Shown piece after piece: positions 50,015 through 58,303 of a stretch of 64,000 nucleotides of DNA (the first letter of the stretch is position 1; the number at the start of each line of letters is the position of its first letter). The notes under the pieces are model-generated. The model was not told the DNA's origin, searched no databases, and saw only the letters and a program-made list of their open reading frames with translations. The stretch comes from Armatimonadetes bacterium UBA5352 (lineage in GTDB: Bacteria; Armatimonadota; Zipacnadia; Zipacnadales; UBA5352): positions 57,945 to 121,944 of the forward strand of contig DHPY01000054.1 of NCBI GenBank assembly GCA_002411015.1. The letters are read 5' to 3'. A program made the position numbers and the translations under genes.

Positions 50015-51047
50015 TTACAGCTGGACCTCCGTGTACTCCCCGCCCCTGCACGGGTAGTCATGCAGGAAGAGCGCCTTTCGCTCGGCGCACAAGCCGATCA
50101 TCGAGTACTCGGTGTGGCTCATATCGGGGCCACCGTGGCGACAGATGCTCGGGTCGCCGTGGTAACGCAGCGCCTGCATCATAGCTTCGATGTCGGGGCC
50201 GCCCTTTCCCCCCCTTGAAGCGCTCGTCAAGCATCCTCGCCCGCGCAATCGCGTTCGGCTTGCCCTCGGGAGTGCGCCGGTCTGCCTCGCTGAGCGTGGG
50301 AAGCTGATAGTAGTTCGAGCAGTTCATGTAGGTCTCGCCCGGCTCCGGCCAGCGCACCTGCCCCAGCGGGCAGGGCGATTCGAGCGAGCAGATCACGCCG
50401 CCCGCATCGACCACCAGTGACGAGTAGCCCTTGCCGCGCGTGGGGACCGCGCACATGTGCCGCGCAAACTCCTCGGTGGTCCGGCAGCGGAAGAGGCCCT
50501 CGTAGGCCCAGAGGCGGATCGGCACGTGATGGTCGCTCTGCGCAAAAACGCTGCCGACCGACGAGTGGCCGACCGCGAGGCCCTCGGCATTGAAGCCGTC
50601 AATCGTCGCGAGCATCCCGCAGAAGGTCCAGTTGAGTTGCGGGACGCCGTCGTTGCGGCGGATGAGGCGCGCGACCGGCGGCGCCTGCTTGCCGGGCTCG
50701 CCACCGTCATTGTTCTTGCCCCAGATCGGACCATCCGGGCCCTCGCTGAAGCCGATGTTCGTGCACTCATGCGGGAGATCAAGCGCGTTCCCGTAGTCCG
50801 GCACGTTGATCTTCAGGATCATCTCCAGCGGCAGGTTGGCACCCTCCGCGGTGCCCTCCATCTCCTCGAGGCAGAGAGGGATCTCTCGCTCGAGTGTCTT
50901 CCGGAGCACCGGCCAGCGACCCTCCCACGTCTGCCAGCGCGCCGCCTGGTTGGTTAACTCCCAGTACTCGCGGATCTCCTCACGCAGCGCCTCCCCGGTA
51001 ATCCGCCCGATGGTCCTCGCATCGCCTGTTGCCTCGACCAGCTTCAT
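50015..51047 (-). pseudogene. C45 peptidase / acyltransferase-like gene with a frameshift
   Basis: ATG 51047 starts a protein like the C45 family (acyl-CoA:6-aminopenicillanate acyltransferase fold). GAEGANLPLEMILKINV is near 70, DLPHECTNIGFSEGP near 90 carries the Cys that should become the N-terminal nucleophile, and GKNNDGGEPG follows. At the run of seven C on the plus strand (50208-50214) the frame shifts. The 0 frame continues with an unrelated tail to 50058, while the alternative frame continues with the family-like HTEYSMIGLCAERKALFL ending at 50015. One base fewer would restore a full 343-residue protein. It may be a sequencing error, a phase switch or true decay. Confidence 0.7.
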
Positions 51048-51116
51048 ACCGCGTGACTCCCTCTTGTTCCTGCCAGGCGCTTTGCGCGCATGCGGTTGCG
51101 TATGCGGATGGGCCTG

Positions 51117-51284
51117 CTATCCTCCCGGCAACGGTGCAGCAGGCCAGAACACCGCCGCTGCCAGCGCCGCCGCCGCGAGCAGCAGCAGTATCTGCCACCA
51201 TGTCGGCACCCAGTGCCGCCTGCCGACCTCCTTGCGCTCCTCTTCTGTCGGCAGTTTCCTCTTCCATCGTTCCGGGTAGTCCAT
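51117..51284 (-). CDS. Short single-pass membrane protein (55 aa)
   Basis: ATG 51284 to TAG 51117. A charged N-terminal half (PERWKRKLPTEEERKEVGRR) is followed by WWQILLLLAAAALAAAVFW, one transmembrane helix, and a short Pro/Gly tail. It lies 9 bases downstream of the MacB-type ATPase gene, in the same strand and operon, so it may be a small accessory subunit. The ribosome site is weak. No family is recognised. Confidence 0.5.
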   Translation of the reverse strand: MDYPERWKRKLPTEEERKEVGRRHWVPTWWQILLLLAAAALAAAVFWPAAPLPGG

Positions 51285-51293
51285 GCTGTTCGC

Positions 51294-52001
51294 CTACCAT
51301 CTCAGCTCGCTCGGTGGGAGCGGGCTTTCGTTCTGACGGATGTCCTCAACGTGACCGCTGCGCAGCGAGATGACGATGTCGGCCATCTGCCCGATCGCCG
51401 CGTTGTGCGTGACCATCAGCACCGTCAGGTCGCTCTCATCGGAGACGTCGCGGATGAGCTGCAGCACCATCAGGCCCGTCTCGTAGTCGAGGTTGCCGGT
51501 GGGCTCGTCGCCGAGGAGCAGGTAGGGCCGTTTGATGAGCGCGCGTGCGATCGCCACCCGCTGCTGCTCACCGCCGGAGAGTTCGGCCGGGTAGTACTCC
51601 AGCCGCTCGCCGAGCCCGACGCGCTCCAGCAGGTCAGCGGCCTCATCTGCGTTCCCCGCAAGCTCTCCGACAAGAGCCACGTTCTCCTCGGCCGTCAACG
51701 TCGGCACGAGGTTGAAGAACTGGAAGATGAAGCCGACCTTCCCGCGCCGATACTGTGTCAGCTCAGGCTCAACGAGCTTCGAGACTTCCTGGCCATCCAC
51801 GAAGACGGTTCCGGAGGTGGGTGTGTCGAGGCCGCCGATGATGTTCAGCAGCGTGGTCTTGCCCGAGCCCGATGGCCCGAGCAGCACCACCAGCGAGCCC
51901 TCGGGGACGTCGAAGGTCGCGCCACGGAGCGCCTTGACGATCACCTCGCCCATCTCGTAGTGCTTCTGCAGGTCCTGACAGGAGACCGCGGTCTTACCCA
52001 C
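51294..52001 (-). CDS. MacB-type ABC transporter ATPase
   Basis: A 235-residue ATPase. Walker A is GPSGSGKTTLLNIIGG near 41, Q-loop FIFQFFNLVPTLT near 90, signature LSGGEQQRVAIARAL near 141, Walker B YLLLGDEPTGNLDYETG near 160, and the switch His is in MVTHNAA. The FQ-NLVPTLTAEENV and GNLD segments are those of the LolD/MacB/FtsE group. Its GTG start overlaps the end of the adaptor gene by eight bases. It partners with the HlyD adaptor and with the double-FtsX permease at 45587-47977. Confidence 0.94.
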   Translation of the reverse strand: MGKTAVSCQDLQKHYEMGEVIVKALRGATFDVPEGSLVVLLGPSGSGKTTLLNIIGGLDTPTSGTVFVDGQEVSKLVEPELTQYRRGKVGFIFQFFNLVPTLTAEENVALVGELAGNADEAADLLERVGLGERLEYYPAELSGGEQQRVAIARALIKRPYLLLGDEPTGNLDYETGLMVLQLIRDVSDESDLTVLMVTHNAAIGQMADIVISLRSGHVEDIRQNESPLPPSELRW

Positions 52002-52929
52002 CGCGCTCCCTCATCCTCGTGCGGACCCGATCTCCGGGCTCCACGTCCTCCTTGCCCTCCACGACCACCGTGTCTCCCTCGCTGATGCCCTCCACCACCT
52101 GCGCCTGCACGTAGTTGTTCGCGCCGAGGACGACCTCCCGGCGCGCTGTTCGGTCGCCCTCGATGGTCATCACCCACCGGCCGGTCTCGTCCTCGATCAC
52201 CGCGTCGGCGGGCACGAGCAGCACGTCTCGCGCGAGCGTCGCCTCAGCGGAGACGTCCACTTCCATCCCCGGCCGCAGCGGCCCGACACGGCCGCTCAGG
52301 TCGATCCGCGCCCGCACCACTCGGCCGCCGATGCCGACCTCGGTGCGCGGCGTGGCGGTCGCCGCGATCCAGGTGATCCGCCCGGGGAGGTTCCGGCCGA
52401 GGTACGCGGGCAGCACGATCTCCACCTCCTGCCCCTCGCGCACCTTGCCGACATCAATGTCATCTATCTGCGCAGTCACCCAGATCTCGCTCGCGTCCGC
52501 GATCTGGAAGACCGGCTGCCCGGGCACCGCGCTGTCGCCGGGATCCACGTAGCGGCGGCTGACGGTCCCGTTGAAGGGCGCCTCGATTGTCTCGAACGCG
52601 GTCAGCGCGCGCGGGCTGGTGCCCATCGCCGGGCCGGAGGTGATGCGGCAGAGGAGGTCGCCGCGCGAGACGAAGTCGCCCTCCTCGCGGTAGACGGCCT
52701 CCACCCGCCCCTGGACGGTAGGCGAGACCTCGACAACGCGCCCGTCCACCTCGCCGGTAGCCGTCACCACCACGCCGAGGTCGCCGCGCTCAGCACGCGC
52801 GACGATGACCTCCGGCGGCCGACTCGCTGACCACGCGATGCCCGCCACGATCAGCGCGATGATGGCCACCCACCAGATCCAGCGGCGACTGCGCCTGCGC
52901 CTGTTGTTCCTGCCCGCATTTTCACTCAT
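51994..52929 (-). CDS. HlyD/MacA-type periplasmic adaptor subunit
   Basis: From ATG 52929 the protein is 311 residues. A basic N-region (GRNNRRRRSRRW) precedes one TM helix (IWWVAIIALIVAGIAW). The lipoyl-like hairpin has VVVTATGEVDGRVVEVSPTVQGRVEAVYREEGDFV, and the coiled-coil arm is very short. IEAPFNGTVSRRYVDPGDSAVPGQPVFQIAD is followed by beta-barrel and membrane-proximal domains (LLVPADAVIEDETGRWVMTI). It links the inner-membrane permease to an outer-membrane or lipid partner. A GTG start at 52947 would add six residues. Confidence 0.9.
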   Translation of the reverse strand: MSENAGRNNRRRRSRRWIWWVAIIALIVAGIAWSASRPPEVIVARAERGDLGVVVTATGEVDGRVVEVSPTVQGRVEAVYREEGDFVSRGDLLCRITSGPAMGTSPRALTAFETIEAPFNGTVSRRYVDPGDSAVPGQPVFQIADASEIWVTAQIDDIDVGKVREGQEVEIVLPAYLGRNLPGRITWIAATATPRTEVGIGGRVVRARIDLSGRVGPLRPGMEVDVSAEATLARDVLLVPADAVIEDETGRWVMTIEGDRTARREVVLGANNYVQAQVVEGISEGDTVVVEGKEDVEPGDRVRTRMRERGG

Positions 52930-52943
52930 GATGCTCTTTCCGG

Positions 52944-53462
52944 TCACTTCGTCAGGACCGCGGCCCTGCTGAAGGCGATGCCCCGCAAGTCACTGCGCCT
53001 GAAGCCGAGCGCATCCGCGGGCGCAAGCTCGGCCTCCCTGCGCCTCCGCGGGACGTGCAGGATCGGCTCGATCACGAGCACCTTTCCCGCAGGTCGCAGG
53101 CTCCCGTGCAGCGCCCGCCAGAGGACCTCCGGGTCCTCGACCTCATGCAGCATCCATGACATCAGCGCGAAGTCGAGCCCCTCCGGCAGTGGCGGCGCGC
53201 TTCCGTTGCTCAGGATCGGCGTCAGCTTCGCCCGCGCCGATGGATCGCGGCGCACGCGTTCAACCGCGCACCGCAGCATCTCCCCCTGCGCATCCACCAG
53301 CAGCAGCTCGCCCGATGGTCCGGCGAGCCTGCTGAGAGCGGGGGAAAAGTAGCCGGTTCCGCAGCCGATATCAGCAACTCGGTCGCCCGCGGCCACGAAC
53401 GGCCGCACGATCCTCTCCGGATCGTGCAGCAGTGGACGCAGAGTGCGATCGAAGCTCGCCAT
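52944..53462 (-). CDS. Class I SAM-dependent methyltransferase
   Basis: A 172-residue methyltransferase from ATG 53462. HDPERIVRPFVAAGDRVADIGCGTGYFSPAL contains motif I. LLLVDAQGEML and LDFALMSWMLHEVEDPEVL contain motifs II-III, and RPAGKVLVIEPILHV is near the end. The start is uncertain: family relatives usually have a CPWW-like segment just before, and HRTSWWVM upstream in this frame may correspond. That would place the start near TTG 53495, which has no ribosome site. It overlaps the possible longer adaptor start, so it is in the export operon. Confidence 0.7.
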   Translation of the reverse strand: MASFDRTLRPLLHDPERIVRPFVAAGDRVADIGCGTGYFSPALSRLAGPSGELLLVDAQGEMLRCAVERVRRDPSARAKLTPILSNGSAPPLPEGLDFALMSWMLHEVEDPEVLWRALHGSLRPAGKVLVIEPILHVPRRRREAELAPADALGFRRSDLRGIAFSRAAVLTK

Positions 53463-53632
53463 CACCCACCAGGAGGTCCTGTGCAGAGCCGGCAACTCCG
53501 ATCGGTGCGGTAGCGGTAGGACCTGATGACATTTCGGTGCGCCGTGCCGGCGCACCTTCCGAGAGCCGGCACGAACCGTCAGGGCCGCGATCCATTGCGG
53601 CCCCCGATGGCACAACGAGAAGGCGCCACCCC

Positions 53633-56600
53633 TCAGAGCTCAAATCGCACGTCTTTGCGCGGCACGAGCCGCACGCGCCCCAGAACGCCCGATGGCTTCG
53701 GCTCCTGGAGGAGCAGGTTCTGCAGCGAGTTCGCCACCCACAGCTCGATCTCGTTGGTCGGCCCCTCGATGGCATGCGTGATCTCCACCCGCCACGGCTC
53801 CCACGCGCGTGTACCGCAGGTCTTCCCGTTCACGCGCACCTCAACGAGGTCCCCGGGGTGGTCCATCTCGAGGAATATGCGGCAGTTGCACTGGGCCTTC
53901 GTGAACTTCACGCGCTGGCGGTAGACGCCCACGCCCGAGTAGAACGGGTAGCCGCGGCGATCCCAGCCCGCGCCATCGATCGTGCCTGGCTCCACGAGCA
54001 GGGCGGGCTCGCCGTCGCGCTCGCCGGTGGCGAAGCGCCCCACGATGATCACCGGGCTCTCCAGCGTCGGAGTGGGGTAGAGCTGCCCCTGCGTCCGCAC
54101 CTCGACCACGTTCGGGCCTTCGATCAGCAGCTCTCCCAGCGGCGCCTCGTAGATGTAGTGATCGAGGTAATCGCCAGGCTCCATCCCCTCGACCTTCGTG
54201 CTTCCGCGGCCGCCGAGTGAGCGGCCCACGACTGTCCCATTGACCGCCACGCTGAAGGCGACCACCGTGGCGCCCTTCCAGACCTTCTGCACCGCCAGCC
54301 CATCGAGCAGCAGCCTGGCCTCCTCAGGCACGAGGTCTGACTGGAAGCGCGCGCGATAGACGCCCTCGTTCACGGTGCGATCTGTGTCCGCGATCGAGTA
54401 CTTCATGCGATAGGACCAGTGTGTGAGCGGCAGCGCGTTCGGCGAGAGCGTCTCAAACTCCCACTCATCGTCAAGCTCGATGACTCCAGGCATCGAGTGC
54501 ACCGAGGCCTCGACCACCCGCGGCTCGCCATCATGCCTGCCTACCGTGATCGTGAACCGGCCATGCCTGTCCGCGAGGCCCAGCACGTGGTCGCGCCCGA
54601 AGCTCTGGATCGGCAGATCGGCGTCAATGACGGGCGTAGATGGACAGGCCGCCTCCGGATTGACGCACAGCAGCGTCGCCTGCGTGGGCTCAAGCCGCAA
54701 CCGCACGTGGACGCGGCGCCCGTCGCCGTGAACCACCGGAGCGGTCTCCATGTAGCCGGTCTCCGGGTCCCAGATCTCCACCTCACCGTTGAGCGGCAGG
54801 CGCGCACTGAACTCGTGTGCCTGCTCACGCGAGGTGTTCTGCAGGAAGATGAAGTGCCGGCCATCGCGCTCGTAGTGGTAGTGCACGATCGCCTCGATGA
54901 ACCGCCCGTCCTCATCAAGGATGCGCACATCCGGCTCGATCGCCGAGTAGATCGCCTGCGCGAAGCTCTCCACGATCTCCTCGTCATCGCCCGCGAACGG
55001 GTAGCCGATCAATGCGCCGCCGCGCCATCCCTGCGCGAACTCGCCGCCGACGATCGGTGTCTCAGCCTCCGCGACCTCGAACGAGTGGATGTAGTCCTCG
55101 CCGAAGATCGCCTCCATCGCCTCGACGATGGAGCGGTCATTGCCGCGCTCGCATGATTTGCTCGGCAGCTCCCCGACGGCGATGATGCGCCCACCCGCGT
55201 CCACGTAGCGCCGCATGGCGTCGGCGGTGCTGCGGGAGATCGTGGTGCAGGCGGGCATCACGAGCACCCGGTAGCGCTCGGCGATCTCGCCACCGGGCCC
55301 GCGCACGCCGATCATCCCCCCGGAGAAGTCGGCCCCTTGCAGCATCTCCTCGGAGACGTAGTCGAAGTCCGCGTTCACCGACAGCAGCAGCCGCCCGCAG
55401 CGGTTGAAGCTCCGGCGCAACTCCTCGGCCTTGTCATTGTCGGCCGGGTCGATCTCCGCCCAGAACGAGCGGTTCGGATAGAAGTGCGCGGCGTCGGCAA
55501 TGTGATGGCCGTCGCGCATGATCGCGCTGACGCGGCCGACGTAGTCCGCCAGCAGCGAGTACCAGGGCCAGAACGGGCTCTGGTAGAACTCGCCGGGCGG
55601 GCACTCCCACTTCCGGAAGCCCTGGATGGAGTAGTAGAACGCGTGCGGCTCAAGCTGGTTGATGCCCAGCACAAACTGAAAGTCGCTCATCCACTTGAGG
55701 TTGCGCAGGTCCACCGCCCACTGGCTCGCGAGGCCGAAGCACTCGCAGCCCACGATCCGCTTGCCCAGCAGGTGCGCGGCGGAGGACGCGAACTTGCCCG
55801 CCGCGAGCACATTGTAGACGGTGTCGCCGACCGGCCAGGTGTTCTCGCGCAGGTAGTCGCAGCCGCCCCAGTGCATGTATCGCGCGCCGCGGAAGAAGTC
55901 GCCCTGCTGCCGCGCCTGGGCGACGATCTCGCCCTCCACGTTCACATGACCGATGAGGTTCAGCCGCCGCGCGTCACACCACTCGTAGATCTGCTTGAAG
56001 TATGCGTTCACGTAGCAGTCGGTCGCGGTGTCCCAGAAGTCGCACCGCACGCGGGCGGTCTCCGGCCCGAGGTCATCGAAGAGCGCCGGCAGCGCGGTCA
56101 GCAGCGGGTAGTGCCTGCGCCACTCGAACTCGCCCGGCAGCGCGTCGGTCCACGGGATGCACGCGCCCGCGTTGAAGTTCATGTTCGGCTCATCGGTGAA
56201 GATGCCGTTCACGGTCGCGCCGAACTCGTCGGAGAACCACTGCGCGTATTTCTCGTGCGTTAGTTCGATGAACCGGCGCACCGCCGCCGGGTTGAGAGTG
56301 TCGAGGTAGGGGCCGAAGAAGGTGTGGTCTACGTAGCCGCGCGTGATCACCCACACGCGCCAGCCGCCCTGATCGCGATCGGGCACCCACTGCAGCCGCC
56401 CGTGCTCGACCGACTCGGCGAGATCGACCGCGCTCTCGGGGAAGCCGACGGGCTTCCCGTCCTCGAGAGGCACCGCGATGACCGCGATCAGCTCCTCGCC
56501 TGTGTTGATCTCGCGCCCGGGATCCACGCGCGGGTTCAGGTCGAAGCGCTCCGTCACACACGCGCCGGACATGCGGAACTCGGGGTGACCCTCGAAGACC

Positions 56601-56899
56601 TTCGCATCAGCCGGGCCGGAGGGCCAGTTGTTCTCATCGTAGAGGTAGGCCTTCATTCCGAGCTTCTTCGCCTCGTCGATAGCCGCGGCGCAGTTGCTCA
56701 TGAACTCGTCGGAGAGATACTCGGTGATGAGGCCATGGCGCGGGTGGTAGATGAAGCCACCAACGCCCTGGGAGTGCATCTCGCGGACCTGCCAGCGCGT
56801 CTCCTCTTCAGTCAGCTCGTGGTTGATGAACCAGAAGGGGGCGAAGCGGAACTCCGAGGCGGGGTTCTGGAACTCCCGGCGCAGGCCTTCGATGGACAT
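53633..56899 (-). CDS. GH106-like glycoside hydrolase (rhamnosidase-like)
   Basis: A 1088-residue protein from ATG 56899 with GGAGG seven bases upstream. The N-terminal TIM barrel shows FAPFWFINHELTEEETRWQV, VGGFIYHPRHGLI, MKAYLYDENNWPSGPAD and IFTDEPNMNF. A Rossmann-like trimerisation-type region follows (YRVLVMPACTTISRSTADAM), then beta-sandwich domains, with a galactose-binding-like C-terminus (NGKTCGTRAWEPWRVEIT). This is the layout of GH106 and related GH2-like enzymes that cleave L-rhamnosides. No signal peptide is visible, so it may act in the cytoplasm on imported oligosaccharides. Confidence 0.72.
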   Translation of the reverse strand: MSIEGLRREFQNPASEFRFAPFWFINHELTEEETRWQVREMHSQGVGGFIYHPRHGLITEYLSDEFMSNCAAAIDEAKKLGMKAYLYDENNWPSGPADAKVFEGHPEFRMSGACVTERFDLNPRVDPGREINTGEELIAVIAVPLEDGKPVGFPESAVDLAESVEHGRLQWVPDRDQGGWRVWVITRGYVDHTFFGPYLDTLNPAAVRRFIELTHEKYAQWFSDEFGATVNGIFTDEPNMNFNAGACIPWTDALPGEFEWRRHYPLLTALPALFDDLGPETARVRCDFWDTATDCYVNAYFKQIYEWCDARRLNLIGHVNVEGEIVAQARQQGDFFRGARYMHWGGCDYLRENTWPVGDTVYNVLAAGKFASSAAHLLGKRIVGCECFGLASQWAVDLRNLKWMSDFQFVLGINQLEPHAFYYSIQGFRKWECPPGEFYQSPFWPWYSLLADYVGRVSAIMRDGHHIADAAHFYPNRSFWAEIDPADNDKAEELRRSFNRCGRLLLSVNADFDYVSEEMLQGADFSGGMIGVRGPGGEIAERYRVLVMPACTTISRSTADAMRRYVDAGGRIIAVGELPSKSCERGNDRSIVEAMEAIFGEDYIHSFEVAEAETPIVGGEFAQGWRGGALIGYPFAGDDEEIVESFAQAIYSAIEPDVRILDEDGRFIEAIVHYHYERDGRHFIFLQNTSREQAHEFSARLPLNGEVEIWDPETGYMETAPVVHGDGRRVHVRLRLEPTQATLLCVNPEAACPSTPVIDADLPIQSFGRDHVLGLADRHGRFTITVGRHDGEPRVVEASVHSMPGVIELDDEWEFETLSPNALPLTHWSYRMKYSIADTDRTVNEGVYRARFQSDLVPEEARLLLDGLAVQKVWKGATVVAFSVAVNGTVVGRSLGGRGSTKVEGMEPGDYLDHYIYEAPLGELLIEGPNVVEVRTQGQLYPTPTLESPVIIVGRFATGERDGEPALLVEPGTIDGAGWDRRGYPFYSGVGVYRQRVKFTKAQCNCRIFLEMDHPGDLVEVRVNGKTCGTRAWEPWRVEITHAIEGPTNEIELWVANSLQNLLLQEPKPSGVLGRVRLVPRKDVRFEL

Positions 56900-56974
56900 G
56901 GCATTTCCTCCCACAATCGCGATGCATGCCGAGGCTGTGTCGGCATCTCACGACTGAGGATTCCATGCGCGGGG

Positions 56975-57484
56975 TCAACCGGCCTGCTCGATGACGCTCG
57001 ACACGCGCCACTCGCCCTCCGCCTGCGTCATCCGCAGGGTCAGCGCGTTCGCGCCCGCATTGATGATCGCACTCGCTGAGGTGCCCTGCTCCTGCACTTG
57101 CCCGACCGATGCCTCGCCCGCGAACATACCCGCGAGCGCCTGAAGCTCCTGTGCCTTCTCCTCCTGCAGCTTGTGGAAGATCTGCGTCTGCTGCCCCGAG
57201 GGGATGCTGTCCCAGTCCTCGTTGTTCGCGCGGGCGTAGGTCTCGTAGTCAAAGCCTGCCGCGACCGTGTCATACTCCCCGGCCTTCATCGCGTCCACGA
57301 ACGCCTGCGCGGTGGCCTGTGGCGTGGGGCCCGCGATGGTGTCCCTGCCGCCGCAGCCGCAGAGGAGCACGATGGCGATGAGGCCGACGGCCGACAGCCA
57401 GATTGACCTCACCCCCCAACCCCCTCTCCGTTCCGGCGAGAAGGAGAACGGCTTGACCGGCCGGTCGTGGTTCAACGGGGACAT
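56975..57484 (-). CDS. Lipoprotein of unknown function with repeat-encoded N-terminus
   Basis: ATG 57484, with GGAG six bases upstream, starts a 169-residue protein. Its first 27 residues (including PFSFSPERRGGWGV) are encoded by a GC-rich dispersed repeat. A lipoprotein signal follows (SAVGLIAIVLLCGCGG, Cys near 42 or 44). GTG 57412 would omit the repeat. The mature part, TPQATAQAFVDAMKAGEYDTVAAGFDYE, looks like the DUF4878/NTF2-like lipoprotein type in which a small helix-beta domain binds unknown ligands. It lies 3 bases after the methyltransferase gene. Confidence 0.6.
   Translation of the reverse strand: MSPLNHDRPVKPFSFSPERRGGWGVRSIWLSAVGLIAIVLLCGCGGRDTIAGPTPQATAQAFVDAMKAGEYDTVAAGFDYETYARANNEDWDSIPSGQQTQIFHKLQEEKAQELQALAGMFAGEASVGQVQEQGTSASAIINAGANALTLRMTQAEGEWRVSSVIEQAG
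57408..57451. repeat. CCTCACCCCC-type dispersed repeat inside a gene
   Basis: The plus strand reads CCTCACCCCCCAACCCCCTC and then TCCGTTCCGGCGAGAAGGAG, with a 6-bp hairpin CCGTTC/GAACGG (57428-57433 and 57446-57451). Such CCTCACCCCC...CTCTCC units are familiar dispersed elements in cyanobacterial and Chloroflexi genomes and often appear as odd protein ends. Here it falls within the 5' end of the lipoprotein frame at 56975-57484. It may be degenerate. Confidence 0.5.
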
Positions 57485-57487
57485 CTC

Positions 57488-58303
57488 TCACTCCACCCTC
57501 AGTGCGCGCGCAACATAGTAGACACGGTTCGCGAAGACGCCCGGCTCGCCGAAGGTGTAGGCGTCGAGGATGTGCAGCGTCTCCATCCCCGCGCCCGCCA
57601 GCATCTCGCGTACCTCGTCCGGCTCGTACCCGCGTTCGTAGTGCGTCTCGCTGAACTCCACATGCTCGCCGGGGCCGCGCCAGCGGAACTGCATCTCCAC
57701 CCGGCAGAGCTTCTGCTCCTCATCCCAGTGCGACTTCCAGCGATACTCCAGCGGCTCGGTCGAGTTCACGTTGTTCTGCGTGAAGAGCCCTATGCGCAGC
57801 GCGCGCGCAGTGTTCATGTCGAAGATCATCAGGCCACCGGGGCGCAGTGCATGCGCCACGCCCTCAAAGCAGCGGCGCAGCCCCTCGGCGTCGATGATGT
57901 AGTTGAGGCTGTCGTAGAGCGAGACGACGAGGTCGAGGCTGTCGCCCCGCAGGCCGAGGCGCGTCGCGTCCATAACCACCGCGGGCAGCCTCGGGCTGCG
58001 GTCGCCGCAGCGGCGCACCATCGCCTCCGCGAGATCCGCTCCGATCACCCGGTAGCCCCGGCGGAGCATCTCTGAGCCGACCTGCCCGGTGCCGCAACAG
58101 AGGTCGAGCACATCGGTCGGATCGGCGCCCAGGCGGCTCAGGAGCGACTCGATGTAGTCCACCCAGCTCCGGTAGGGCACCGCCGCCATCAGCTCATCAT
58201 AGTACTCCGCGACGTCCGTGAACGCGTCGCGGCCAACAGGCGTCGGCCTCTCTTCGATGGCGCCGCTCTTCGGCTCCAGGCCGAGCAGCCTCCGGAGGTT
58301 CAT
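57488..58303 (-). CDS. Class I SAM-dependent methyltransferase
   Basis: A 271-residue protein from ATG 58303 with AGGTGAGG upstream. FTDVAEYYDELMAAVPYRSW at residue 28 is the usual start of the domain. VLDLCCGTGQVGSEML near 66 is motif I, VIGADLAEAMVRR motif II, LDLVVSLYDSLNYI motif III and LRPGGLMIFDMNT post-III. YTFGEPGVFANRVYYVARA is at the end. The substrate is unknown; related proteins methylate small molecules or sugars. Its start overlaps the end of the isomerase at 58300 (ATGA). Confidence 0.85.
   Translation of the reverse strand: MNLRRLLGLEPKSGAIEERPTPVGRDAFTDVAEYYDELMAAVPYRSWVDYIESLLSRLGADPTDVLDLCCGTGQVGSEMLRRGYRVIGADLAEAMVRRCGDRSPRLPAVVMDATRLGLRGDSLDLVVSLYDSLNYIIDAEGLRRCFEGVAHALRPGGLMIFDMNTARALRIGLFTQNNVNSTEPLEYRWKSHWDEEQKLCRVEMQFRWRGPGEHVEFSETHYERGYEPDEVREMLAGAGMETLHILDAYTFGEPGVFANRVYYVARALRVE

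Noticed and set aside
50208..50214. Programmed -1 frameshift in the C45 gene
   Set aside because: A -1 shift gives the wrong frame; only loss of one base (or +1) restores the family-like tail, and no stimulatory structure was found.
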